DNA from: JABHIE01 sp964584805
Lineage (GTDB): Bacteria > Planctomycetota > UBA1135
Assembly: GCA_964584805.1 (NCBI GenBank)
Contig: CAZPAY010000012.1
Coordinates: forward strand, 1-63,771
Direction: 5' to 3'
Length of the DNA: 63,771 nucleotides
A model generated the notes under the pieces. That model did not search any database. It saw only the letters and a program-made list of their open reading frames with translations, and was not told the origin of the DNA. This document shows, in pieces, positions 17,034 to 25,329 of the stretch. Position 1 is the stretch's first letter, and each line of letters opens with the position of its first letter. The position numbers and the translations under genes are program-made.

Positions 17034-17570
17034 CTAGCGCTTGCCCCACTGATGACCACGGCGAGCGCCGTGACGACCAGGCTTTTTACGCTCAACCATG
17101 CGTGGGTCACGCGAGGTGTGGTTAGCGTCGCGAATGGCACGCTCAGCATCAGGGTAAAGAGCAATCAAAGCCCGACCCAAGCCCATGCGCACTGCGCCAG
17201 CTTGACCTGTAATGCCACCGCCTTCGGCGTTAACAAACACATCGACTTTCTTTGCAACCTTGATGGTATCAAGAGCCATCACGCAGACGGCTTGGTCAAG
17301 TGAGCGAGTGAAAAACTCAGTCATTGGCTTGCCGTTGACGACAAACTGACCGGTACCCGGGCGGATGCGCACGCGAGCGCGTGCATTTTTACGACGGCCG
17401 GTGCCCCAGTGATAGGTACCTTCGGTCAAATCGTTAAGACGACCCGTTGGGTCGATTTGCGGTTCTTCGGCGATTTCTTCGCCAGCCATCTCTGGGTTAA
17501 CGGCTGCGGTCATCGCGTCGGCGATTGGGTTGTCATCCAAATCGGCAGAAGTTTCTTTTTGCTCTTCCAT
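17034..17570 (-). CDS. rpsI: 30S ribosomal protein S9 with acidic N-terminal extension
   Basis: The product has 178 residues, whereas bacterial S9 has about 130. Residues from about 52 onward are S9: YHWGTGRRKNARARVRIRPG, FFTRSLDQAVCVMALDTI, GGGITGQAGAVRMGLGRAL, ending RHGARRGHQWGKR, which matches the tail that reaches the P-site tRNA. Residues 1-50 are an added acidic segment rich in Glu, Asp and Ala. ATG at 17570 lies 2 bases after the rplM stop, so the extension is co-translated rather than a start artefact; no internal ATG falls at the S9 boundary. The order rplM-rpsI is the conserved one. Confidence 0.95.
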   Translation of the reverse strand: MEEQKETSADLDDNPIADAMTAAVNPEMAGEEIAEEPQIDPTGRLNDLTEGTYHWGTGRRKNARARVRIRPGTGQFVVNGKPMTEFFTRSLDQAVCVMALDTIKVAKKVDVFVNAEGGGITGQAGAVRMGLGRALIALYPDAERAIRDANHTSRDPRMVERKKPGRHGARRGHQWGKR

Positions 17571-17572
17571 GA

Positions 17573-18013
17573 TTAAGCGTAAAGCTTGAAGGGTTGTGGC
17601 TGCTGTGCCGTGTGTGGGTGCTCGGAGCCTGCGTAGACATGAAGCTTTTTGAGCATCGTGCGACCCAATTTATTCTTAGGCAACATGCGTTGGACAGCCT
17701 TGTAGAGAATCTGGTCAGGCTTGTTTTCCATCATGACCGCGTATGGAGTCTCGCGACGGCCACCCGGATAGCCCGTGTGGTGGACATAAAACTTTTCTTC
17801 GGCTTTCTTGCCAGAAACGCGGACTTTCTCAGCATTGATGACCACGACGGAATCGCCGGTGTCAACATGCTCAGAAACGGTTGGGCGGTGCTTGCCCATG
17901 AGAACCATGGCAATATCGCGCGCGAGATGGCCCAAAGTTTGACCTTCAGCATCGGCGATATGCCAAGCTGCAGTGTGTGTTTGGGCCGTAAGGTGGGAGG
18001 TCGTAGGACGCAT
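17573..18013 (-). CDS. rplM: 50S ribosomal protein L13
   Basis: A 146-residue protein of standard L13 length. Recognisable segments are WHIADAEGQTLGHLARDIA, LMGKHRPTVSEHVDTGDSVV, VINAEKVRVSGKK, YVHHTGYPGGRRETPYAVMM and AVQRMLPKNKLGRTMLKKLH, ending in the KLHVYAGSEHPH motif. It binds 23S rRNA early in large-subunit assembly. rpsI follows after 2 bases. Only 57 bases separate it from the upstream membrane-protein gene, so its promoter is either there or inside that gene. Confidence 0.97.
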   Translation of the reverse strand: MRPTTSHLTAQTHTAAWHIADAEGQTLGHLARDIAMVLMGKHRPTVSEHVDTGDSVVVINAEKVRVSGKKAEEKFYVHHTGYPGGRRETPYAVMMENKPDQILYKAVQRMLPKNKLGRTMLKKLHVYAGSEHPHTAQQPQPFKLYA

Positions 18014-18070
18014 GTCTTGATGCGGCTAATTGCCGCTGAAATGGCCGAGCATTCTACGCGCAAGCCGCCT

Positions 18071-18991
18071 CTAGGGCAAGAGCTTCCGCACTAGGCTTTT
18101 ATTGGCGAGTAATTCCCAGCGTACACCGAGGCCTTCTGGGAGGTCATCGCCTGCCGCCCAATACTCTAAAAGCTCAATATCCCGCGTATTTCCTGCACTT
18201 TTGGGTGCATGGAGTGGGGCGTGCTCAACCCATGCCACAACGGAACTTTTTTCAGGAAAATCGACTTCATGCCGACGCGGAGGGCCCAGTTTGACAAGTC
18301 CCTGGCCTTCATGGGCCACCCGAGTCTCGGCCATGCGACTTTCAAAGGCCGATGGATAGAGGTGCAAATCAACGGGTTCGGACTGATCCGGGACGCCGAG
18401 CAAGAGCAGCAACCCCGCCAAAGACTCATAGGCTGGCCTGCGCCTCGCAAGGCCGAAAGCTTGAATAGCCAGCAACCCAACCAAAAGCAAAAGCGCACGA
18501 TGGCGAGTCGAAGTGCTCTCTAGAGACATTGGGCTCAAATGTGGAGGCGCTCGAAACCACCAAGTTGGCACGAAATCATTTTCGACAGGAGCTGCATGGT
18601 GCCATAAGGACACTTGAGTCAATTCACTTGGAACATCCCGCTGTCCGAGGACAAGCGCCGCCTGCAACAAGAGGGGGACACAAAGGCAGAGTAAGCCTAG
18701 CCAAGCAACTTGGCGACGAATAAGGCTAGGCAAGGCTAGCACAAGATTCACAGCTACAACGAGCGAGAGCGACAGCCATAGCGACGCATCAGGGCGCAAT
18801 GCATGAAGCAAAAAGACTGCCGGTAAATGGCGGAAGGCAGCATGCCAAGCAAAGTTGCCCTCACGGTCGAAACCCCACTCTAAGCAGGCCGCTGCCAAAA
18901 CAGCGCGGGCCGGGGTCAATGGCGCCCAGATGGCCGAGATAGCCCAAACGAGCAGAACAAGCCAAGAAGGGAGCCTTGAAAGGAAGCTCAC
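18071..18991 (-). CDS. Hypothetical polytopic membrane protein
   Basis: A 306-residue protein with hydrophobic helices at about 8-35, 50-65, 70-110 and 170-190, then a soluble C-terminal region of about 110 residues (including VVAWVEHAPLHAPKSAG). I recognise no family; it has some look of a membrane-bound transglutaminase-like or DUF-type envelope protein, without a clear catalytic motif. Its start overlaps the stop of the FtsQ-like gene (ATGA), so the two are co-translated and may act together at the cell envelope. This gene lies upstream of rplM on the same strand. It could be lineage-specific. Confidence 0.7.
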   Translation of the reverse strand: MSFLSRLPSWLVLLVWAISAIWAPLTPARAVLAAACLEWGFDREGNFAWHAAFRHLPAVFLLHALRPDASLWLSLSLVVAVNLVLALPSLIRRQVAWLGLLCLCVPLLLQAALVLGQRDVPSELTQVSLWHHAAPVENDFVPTWWFRAPPHLSPMSLESTSTRHRALLLLVGLLAIQAFGLARRRPAYESLAGLLLLLGVPDQSEPVDLHLYPSAFESRMAETRVAHEGQGLVKLGPPRRHEVDFPEKSSVVAWVEHAPLHAPKSAGNTRDIELLEYWAAGDDLPEGLGVRWELLANKSLVRKLLP

Positions 18992-19818
18992 TGCCTTAGT
19001 AGATGAAATTCAACGGGATTCCCCATATCGTCGATTGCAGTCATTGCGGGGGAAGAAACATTTAGCGACTGAATGCCTTCGAGGTTGGGGTAGCGCTTCA
19101 GAGCCTCGTTTAGCCTAGCCAACCTCACGGCAAAAGCAGGAGTGATGCGAGTAGCAAAATGTACAGGATGCCCCCATTCAATGCGCTTGCCATTACTCAG
19201 CACGAAAGAAACGGGGACAGAAGTTTTTGTAGCCTCGGTCAGATAATCAGGTGAAGGCTCAATGCGAGCAATCTGCAAGCGGCGGTCTTTGCGTAGATCA
19301 TAGGCCACTTCAGTTGCGTCAAGTGCAGATTGCAAATAGGTGTTAGAAATAACTTTACCCGGCGTTGGAACGACATAATCACTCGGCGCCTGAATCTGAA
19401 TCAAGGGCTCGAGGATTTGCGACTGCAAGCCATCAGGGAGAATCACACCCATGCGCCCCACTACAGCAAGGTGTTCACCTCGGCGGACCAAGATCGCACG
19501 TGGGCGACGCGGCGTATAACTCAAACGGATGCCATCTGGCAAAGTACGAGCAATCTGGACCGACCCGGGCTTGACCCACGGCAATTCTTGAACGCAGCGA
19601 TAAGCAGCCTCTTCAGCATGCGGTTCCTGGATCGACAGGTCAGGAATACGGCCAAGCGCGCCTTCTAGACTGGCCCGCCAAGCAAGGGGAAGATTTTGGG
19701 GCCATTGATCGACGCGATAATCTGACAAATTACGGTCGGCAGCACCACCAGATGGCACAAACCACAAAACAAAAGCGACAAAAATCGCACCGAGGCCAAG
19801 CGTGAGGGGGGGCTTCAT
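18988..19818 (-). CDS. FtsQ/DivIB-like POTRA membrane protein
   Basis: A 276-residue single-span protein: MKPPLTLGLGAIFVAFVLWF is a signal anchor and the rest is extracytoplasmic. Residues about 70-135 follow the FtsQ pattern: a helix, then LPWVKPGSVQIARTLPDGIR (compare 'WV..a.V.R.wP.tl.i'), the Pro/Arg segment TPRRPRAILVRRGEHLAVV, and GVILPDG (compare 'vD..G.if'). A second beta region extends to the C terminus. FtsQ-type proteins recruit the divisome. There are no neighbouring mur, ftsA or ftsZ genes, so the role is inferred from fold similarity only. Its stop overlaps the next membrane-protein gene, and 56 bases separate it from the divergent helicase gene. Confidence 0.6.
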   Translation of the reverse strand: MKPPLTLGLGAIFVAFVLWFVPSGGAADRNLSDYRVDQWPQNLPLAWRASLEGALGRIPDLSIQEPHAEEAAYRCVQELPWVKPGSVQIARTLPDGIRLSYTPRRPRAILVRRGEHLAVVGRMGVILPDGLQSQILEPLIQIQAPSDYVVPTPGKVISNTYLQSALDATEVAYDLRKDRRLQIARIEPSPDYLTEATKTSVPVSFVLSNGKRIEWGHPVHFATRITPAFAVRLARLNEALKRYPNLEGIQSLNVSSPAMTAIDDMGNPVEFHLLRQ

Positions 19819-19874
19819 GAATCTAATTTAGCTTGCCGCAGCCTTTGATTCGAGCCATCCTTTAGACTTTACGC

Positions 19875-21878
19875 ATGCCGGCACTAGGCCCCACCAACTT
19901 TAAGGGTTTTGCCCTCTCCACTTTCCAACGATCCGCCGCCGCAGCGATGGACGCCGGTGAAAATGTTTTGGTTGCCGCACCGACGGGCGCAGGTAAAACT
20001 CTGGTTGCAGAATATGCCATTCATCTTGCCACCCAGCGGGGTATGCGCTCCCTTTACACGGCCCCCATCAAAGCTCTGTCCAATCAAAAGTTTCGCGACT
20101 TTGTCGAAGACAAAGAAATCGGCGACGCTGGCTTAATGACGGGTGACATTACTCTTGCCCCTGAATCTAAAGTTTTGGTGATGACCACCGAAATTTTACG
20201 CAATACCCTCTTCGAGAACCCTGAGCGTTTGCACGATGTTGGCGTCGTCGTCTTTGACGAAATCCATTTCATGGACGATGTCGAGCGCGGCTCGGTCTGG
20301 GAAGAGACCCTTATGTTTTTGCCCAAAGATGTCATGGTTGTTTGCCTATCGGCAACGATTGACAACCTCGGTCAATACGCCACTTGGCTTGAGCGAGTGC
20401 GTGAACGCCCCGTGCGCGTCGTGGAAGAAACCAAGCGACCCGTCCCGCTGAAGCACTCCTTGTTTCACCCCAAGGCAGGCATTTTCCCTCCTTCACGCCT
20501 CAAGCCAATCCGAAAACGATTCCTTGGGCATAAAAAAGACAAGGCCTTTAAGCGACGCAACGATCGCCCGCTACTCGACGAGTTGATTCAAGATGAGCGC
20601 CTGCCGCTTTTATACTTTTGCTTTTCACGCAAGTTATGTGAGCGCAAATCAACGACCGAGGCCAAGTATCGACGCCTGCTCTCGAAAAAAGAAAAAGAGA
20701 AGGTAAGCACAGTCTGGGAGGAAGGGAAGGAAGAATTTTCTTTTGAAGATCGCCGTGGCCCCATGCGTACGCTCAAAGAGCAGGTGATGAGTGGAATTGC
20801 CGCACATCATGCGGGCATGCTCCCTCTGCACAAAGAGATGGTTGAGCGCTTGTTTACGCGCGGCTTACTAAAAATTCTATATACGACTGAGACATTTGCC
20901 ATGGGCATCAACATGCCCGCGCGAGCCGTCATCTTTGATTCCCTCATGAAATTTGACGGCATCGAATTTGACTACATGCGCACCCGTGACTATCTGCAGA
21001 TGGCAGGTCGTGCTGGCCGCCTCGGCATGGACGACGAGGGCTTGGTTTATTCTGTCTTAACTTACGATGATGTGCTTGATGCGCCAGTCCACCGCATTAT
21101 GGCTGGCAAAGTCGAACCCATCACGAGTCGATTCAATCTGGGCTACGCGACGCTTGTTCACCTGCATGGGTTGGCCGGCCGCGAAGCTGCCACCGAGGCG
21201 TGGAATCGCTCTTTCGCTGCATTCCAAGCTCGCGAGCACAGCAACAAACGCGAAGAGCAAAACCGTCGCCGCACCAAAGCTCTACTCGACAAGCGATATG
21301 AGTTTTTGGACGCAATGGGCTTCATCGGAAAAAACCGCGAAGTCCGCCCCCGCGGGCGAACCTGCCTGCAGTTGGCAGGGTATGAAATCCAGCTCACCGA
21401 GTTGCTTTACGAGGGCATCCTAGATGATGCAGACCCCCCGCAACTTTGCGCACTAATTGGAGCGGTAATCCATGAGGGCCGCAAGCGGGATGAATTCCCA
21501 CCGCGTGCCGTCCGACCATTCCGTGAAATTATCCGTCGGGCAACAGCCGTCATTCAGCATGCACAAGATACCGAGGTTGATTGCGGTTTAGCTAGTTCTT
21601 TGACCGGGCTTGACATAGGTATGTCACCTGCACTTTATGAATACGCAATGGGTGCGCGTTTTCAAGATTTAGAGCGTTTTACGAGTGCGGCGCCTGGCGA
21701 CTTTGTGCGCGTTGCCCGCATGGTTGTCCAATACTTGCGGCACTTACAAACCATTTGTAAAAACGATTACACGGAACTGCATGAGTCACTCGATCAAGCA
21801 ATTTTTTGCTTGTACCGAGGGCCTGTCGATGTCCGAGCAGAGCTGGGGCTTGATGACTCTGCCAAACCGGAAGCATGA
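19875..21878 (+). CDS. Ski2-like DExH-box RNA helicase
   Basis: A 667-residue superfamily 2 helicase. Motifs: Q-like LSTFQRSAAAAM; I (AAPTGAGKTLVAEYA); Ia (LYTAPIKALSNQKFRDF); II with DEIH (VVVFDEIHFMDDVERG); III (LSATIDN); motifs IV-VI including ETFAMGINMPARAV and QMAGRAGRLGMDDEG. The C-terminal about 200 residues, with GRTCLQLAGYEIQLTELLYE, look like a shortened DSHCT (Ski2/Mtr4-type) region. Close relatives act in RNA unwinding and decay; bacterial members are poorly characterised. The first residues give a normal start at ATG 19875. The stop overlaps the next gene (ATGA), so it is in a unit with the exported protein and the rRNA methyltransferase, which fits an RNA-related role. Confidence 0.93.
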   Translation: MPALGPTNFKGFALSTFQRSAAAAMDAGENVLVAAPTGAGKTLVAEYAIHLATQRGMRSLYTAPIKALSNQKFRDFVEDKEIGDAGLMTGDITLAPESKVLVMTTEILRNTLFENPERLHDVGVVVFDEIHFMDDVERGSVWEETLMFLPKDVMVVCLSATIDNLGQYATWLERVRERPVRVVEETKRPVPLKHSLFHPKAGIFPPSRLKPIRKRFLGHKKDKAFKRRNDRPLLDELIQDERLPLLYFCFSRKLCERKSTTEAKYRRLLSKKEKEKVSTVWEEGKEEFSFEDRRGPMRTLKEQVMSGIAAHHAGMLPLHKEMVERLFTRGLLKILYTTETFAMGINMPARAVIFDSLMKFDGIEFDYMRTRDYLQMAGRAGRLGMDDEGLVYSVLTYDDVLDAPVHRIMAGKVEPITSRFNLGYATLVHLHGLAGREAATEAWNRSFAAFQAREHSNKREEQNRRRTKALLDKRYEFLDAMGFIGKNREVRPRGRTCLQLAGYEIQLTELLYEGILDDADPPQLCALIGAVIHEGRKRDEFPPRAVRPFREIIRRATAVIQHAQDTEVDCGLASSLTGLDIGMSPALYEYAMGARFQDLERFTSAAPGDFVRVARMVVQYLRHLQTICKNDYTELHESLDQAIFCLYRGPVDVRAELGLDDSAKPEA

Positions 21879-22552
21879 TGAATTTATTCCTGCTCTTCCC
21901 GCTCATTCTTACTGCGCTTCAGGTAGACACAAATTTCAATGTTTGGCAGTCGGCACAAGATCACATCGCAGCTACTTACGGCATCGTTTTTGCTGTTTCA
22001 ACAACAGTAGAGTTGCAAACTGAGAAGACATGGTCGCTCGCAAGCGCAACACGCGGCGAGATGCAATTCACTCGCGATTTGAAGGGCCGTTTTTCTGTAA
22101 TACAGTCGAGACATTCCAAGGCAAGCGAGGTCGACGATTTTCGGCTCCATGGTGGCTGCGATGGCGATCAAATTTGGCTTGCCGATGCCAGTTCAAAAGT
22201 TTGCCAAAGCATGACAGCGAACAAGAGCAACCTTTTGCATTTACTCGGTGGTTTCCGGTTGCTCAAGAAATGGCTTGGCATTCCAGAGATGCTGCCAGTC
22301 CCAACGATGGAGCGAAGACTCGGGCAAAACGGAAGTTACTCTCTAACTTTCACAACGAATTGGGGGCAAGAAAGCTATTCCTTCTCGGCGGCTAATGCAT
22401 TGACTTCAATGACACGCACAACCAGTGAGGGGCAAATCCGTACGACCCTCACTTTAACACTCAAAAGTCGACACTCAAAAGTCGACTGCAAAGACTGGGC
22501 CAGCTCTCCCCCTAAAGAATACACCTTCATCGGTGAGCCAAAATCCTCATGA
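21875..22552 (+). CDS. Exported hypothetical protein
   Basis: A 225-residue protein with a short signal peptide (MMNLFLLFPLILTALQ, cleavage about 17). The mature part is beta-rich and Ser/Thr-rich (FSVIQSRHSKASEVDDFR, SYSLTFTTNWGQESYSFSAA). The alternation resembles LolA-type or outer-membrane-lipoprotein-sorting folds, but no motif is decisive. It is coupled on both sides: ATGATG at its start overlaps the helicase stop, and its stop overlaps the methyltransferase start. A 14-bp tandem duplication near the 3' end shifts the frame of the last 28 residues relative to an unduplicated version. The function is unknown. Confidence 0.7.
   Translation: MMNLFLLFPLILTALQVDTNFNVWQSAQDHIAATYGIVFAVSTTVELQTEKTWSLASATRGEMQFTRDLKGRFSVIQSRHSKASEVDDFRLHGGCDGDQIWLADASSKVCQSMTANKSNLLHLLGGFRLLKKWLGIPEMLPVPTMERRLGQNGSYSLTFTTNWGQESYSFSAANALTSMTRTTSEGQIRTTLTLTLKSRHSKVDCKDWASSPPKEYTFIGEPKSS
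22457..22484 (+). repeat. 14-bp tandem duplication inside the exported-protein gene
   Basis: ACACTCAAAAGTCG occurs twice in tandem. The unit is not a multiple of three, so the two copies are read in different frames. Without one copy the protein would end within about 10 codons. Since the present frame ends in the 4-base overlap with the next gene, the duplicated form looks like the functional one. Confidence 0.85.
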
Positions 22553-23724
22553 CACAAGAAGGCATTCACTTAGTCGACTGGCTGCGCGGGCCGCGCATCT
22601 GGCGCAAAGACATTCGTCGCCCAAAAATCCGAATCGCGCCTGGAACGATTGTTCCCGTTTTTGACAAGAATGAAACACTTGTTTGTTGGGGCATTTGGCA
22701 CCCTTCTTCAATGATTGCTGTGCGTGTCTTGCGACGCGGCGAAGAAGAACCCACGCATGAGTGGCTATGCGAACAAGCAAAGCGCGCAGCGCAGTTGCGC
22801 CTTGACGACCCAGACATCCCAAACGATGTCTGCCGCGTTCTTCATGGCGAAGGTGATGGCTTCCCGGCCCTCATTGTGGATCGCTATGGCGACCTGCTTG
22901 TGGCTGAGGCTTACAGCGAAAGCGCCTTAACGCTTTTCGACATTATCCGCAAAGCATTACACCAGACCCTGGGTACATCCCACCACCGCCTTACTTTGGG
23001 CAAGAAATGGGCCCAAGCGGAGCGCACCGAGCCCAAGGCCGAAGATTCGATGGGAGCGCCCCGTATTATTAAAATTAATGAGCATGGCTTGCGTTATGAG
23101 CTTGCTTTTAATCAAAGCCATAAAACCGGCTTCTTTTGTGATCAACGCGAAAATCGATTGCTCTTACGCAAGTTAGTTGAATCAGAAGCAAAACGCTTAG
23201 CTCGCCCACCCCGCGTGCTCGATGTCTGCTGCTATTCGGGCGGCTTCTCGTTGAATGCCGCAGCAGGCGGCGCAGGAGAAGTACTTGGCATTGACCTAGA
23301 TGAAACGATTCTTCCTCAAGCCAAGCGCAATGCAAACTTAAATCAATTCAAGCAAGTCAAATTTGTGCAGGCAGATGCTTTTTCTTATTTGCGCACTTTG
23401 GCTCGTAATGAACAAACTTACGACATTGTGATACTCGATCCTCCAAAATTCATCAACAGTCGTCGAGAATGGGAAGAAGGGCAAGCGCGTTATCACGACC
23501 TAAACAAGCTTGGCATTCCGTTGCTTAATAAGGGCGGATTACTCCTGACTTGCTCCTGCTCAGGGTTATTCCAAAGCATCGACTTGCAAGAAACAATTCG
23601 TCGCTCTGCTCGTTTGCGACCGTTGCGCATGCTCCGCGAAACCGGCGCTGGCCCCGACCACCCCGTTTCAATCGACTTCCCGGAAGGCCGCTACCTCAAA
23701 GCCTTCTGGTTGCGAGCGGATTAA
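22549..23724 (+). CDS. RlmI-like class I rRNA (cytosine-C5) methyltransferase
   Basis: A 391-residue protein with an N-terminal PUA-like RNA-binding domain (about 1-75), a middle linker domain with RVLHGEGDGFPALIVDRYGD, and a Rossmann methyltransferase domain from about 190. SAM site: VLDVCCYSGGFSLNAAAGGA; acidic loop LGIDLDE; catalytic motif DIVILDPPKF; and the Cys-rich LLTCSCSGLF typical of RlmI/RlmO-type m5C enzymes. E. coli RlmI methylates C1962 of 23S rRNA, and this is the best guess for the target. It closes a three-gene unit with the helicase, starting in a 4-base overlap with the gene upstream. Confidence 0.92.
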   Translation: MTQEGIHLVDWLRGPRIWRKDIRRPKIRIAPGTIVPVFDKNETLVCWGIWHPSSMIAVRVLRRGEEEPTHEWLCEQAKRAAQLRLDDPDIPNDVCRVLHGEGDGFPALIVDRYGDLLVAEAYSESALTLFDIIRKALHQTLGTSHHRLTLGKKWAQAERTEPKAEDSMGAPRIIKINEHGLRYELAFNQSHKTGFFCDQRENRLLLRKLVESEAKRLARPPRVLDVCCYSGGFSLNAAAGGAGEVLGIDLDETILPQAKRNANLNQFKQVKFVQADAFSYLRTLARNEQTYDIVILDPPKFINSRREWEEGQARYHDLNKLGIPLLNKGGLLLTCSCSGLFQSIDLQETIRRSARLRPLRMLRETGAGPDHPVSIDFPEGRYLKAFWLRAD

Positions 23725-23748
23725 AGGCCCCTACAACAGGGCTGCGGG

Positions 23749-25329
23749 TTATCGATCAAGGTCGACCACAAAGCCCTTCAGGCCTTTTACGCCATCGCGC
23801 GTTACCATGCGCAACATTAAGACTTCATCTTTGCCGTCGCCGTCAAAATCTTGAGCCGTCAATGCTTGTTCGAGTCCATCAGTTGAAGATGCCTCGCGAA
23901 GGAAGAGCGGCTTCTTGCCTTTAGCGAGATTAAGCAAAGTAGACTTTTGCTCATAAACCCAGCCGAGAAGCAAATTTTCGTCAATCGATGCGTCACCTTC
24001 GGTTGTGAGTTGTTGGCGCAAAAAATCCTCATTAATGCTATTGAGCTTCTCGACATCAGGAACCAAGCCAGCATAAAGTGAAAGTGCGCCTTCCCCATCA
24101 AGGATGGCCAAATCAGTAGCTTCTTGGTTGCCGTCGAGGTCAAGCACGAGACTCACCGAGCGACGAACCGCGCGCGCCTCATCCCTGCGCTCAAGAAGCC
24201 CAAAGATTGAATCACTCTTAAACTTAATGCGTTTGGAGTGCATCGCATGTTTTTCAAAGCGACCGTTGCCAAGGCCCTTGTAGGCCAGCAAGTCAAAATC
24301 AATACGGACTGGGAATACGGCCCAAGACAGCATCTGCGCAAGCCCAATGTCTTCAATTTTCAAAAAACACAAATCGGGGAATTCGTCCTCGTCGATCGGC
24401 TCAGCGAAAGCGTATAAAACATTCCCATGCAATCGAAACTGATCTCTTGCGCGCTGCTCATCGAGACCGTTTTCGCCACCCATGTAAATCACAATCGTGT
24501 GACCCACCAACAAAATCATGTCGAGCGCGCCATCCTGATCAAGATCCGCCCACTCTTCTGAAACGAGATGCTTGGTGAGGGATGTCAAATTACTTGCGTT
24601 GAACTCAATCTTGCCTGTCGATTCTGAGAAACGCGAGAGGTCGATCAGGTTGGGGCTGGAAGATAACCCGTCTGAAGTCGTCAGGTATTGGCGAATGGCA
24701 TCAGAATCACTGCGCTGCAAATCAGCGAGACCATCGCCATTAAGGTCTTGCATCTCAAGGGGCGGTACTTGATAAGTGCGATTCACCTCGCCGAGCAAAC
24801 CACCTCTCGCTCCACCCATCGAGAGGCTTACCTTTGCCGCATCATCAATAGTAACGGGCTTGCTGAAACCCGAAAGATTGCCGAAGGAAAGTGCCACGCC
24901 CTCACCCGCAGGCAAGATCAAATCAGCGTATCCATCTTGATTCAAATCATCCACGAAATCCGCGCGTCGATGGCCTCGGGGGAATGAGGAAGGCTTTCCT
25001 AGTTCGCTTGCCAATGGCGGCCCCCATGCAAAGGAATCCTCTTGGAGAATCAATCGGCGCATTGTTTGGCCATCTTTGACATGCAAAAACACCAAGCCTT
25101 GACCGAGGTCAGCGACCGTCCAGATTCCAGAACGACCAGGAAGCGTCAACTCATGCGTGGACGACTGGCCAAAGACTGGAAGTAGAGTCAAGGTGTCTCC
25201 ATGAGTTGCAATGCACTCAAGCGCGGGATCATCATCAAGCTGTACAAAGGCAAGATGTTCAGGAACAGTATCTAACTCAAAACCTTGAATCGATTGAAGT
25301 GCGGGCAGAAGCAACAGGAAGAACATCAT
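23749..25329 (-). CDS. Exported FG-GAP/VCBS-repeat protein
   Basis: A 526-residue protein with signal peptide MMFFLLLLPALQSIQG. It contains several FG-GAP-type calcium-loop motifs: DLNQDGYADL, DLNGDGLADL, DLDQDGALDM and DFDGDGKDEV, spread through a predicted beta-propeller. The architecture matches secreted or outer-surface repeat proteins common in Planctomycetes, where it often mediates binding rather than catalysis. No enzyme domain is visible. Its start overlaps the stop of the paralogue at 25326-26858 (ATGA). It is the last gene of a long envelope operon and converges on the methyltransferase gene with 24 bases between stops. Confidence 0.85.
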   Translation of the reverse strand: MMFFLLLLPALQSIQGFELDTVPEHLAFVQLDDDPALECIATHGDTLTLLPVFGQSSTHELTLPGRSGIWTVADLGQGLVFLHVKDGQTMRRLILQEDSFAWGPPLASELGKPSSFPRGHRRADFVDDLNQDGYADLILPAGEGVALSFGNLSGFSKPVTIDDAAKVSLSMGGARGGLLGEVNRTYQVPPLEMQDLNGDGLADLQRSDSDAIRQYLTTSDGLSSSPNLIDLSRFSESTGKIEFNASNLTSLTKHLVSEEWADLDQDGALDMILLVGHTIVIYMGGENGLDEQRARDQFRLHGNVLYAFAEPIDEDEFPDLCFLKIEDIGLAQMLSWAVFPVRIDFDLLAYKGLGNGRFEKHAMHSKRIKFKSDSIFGLLERRDEARAVRRSVSLVLDLDGNQEATDLAILDGEGALSLYAGLVPDVEKLNSINEDFLRQQLTTEGDASIDENLLLGWVYEQKSTLLNLAKGKKPLFLREASSTDGLEQALTAQDFDGDGKDEVLMLRMVTRDGVKGLKGFVVDLDR

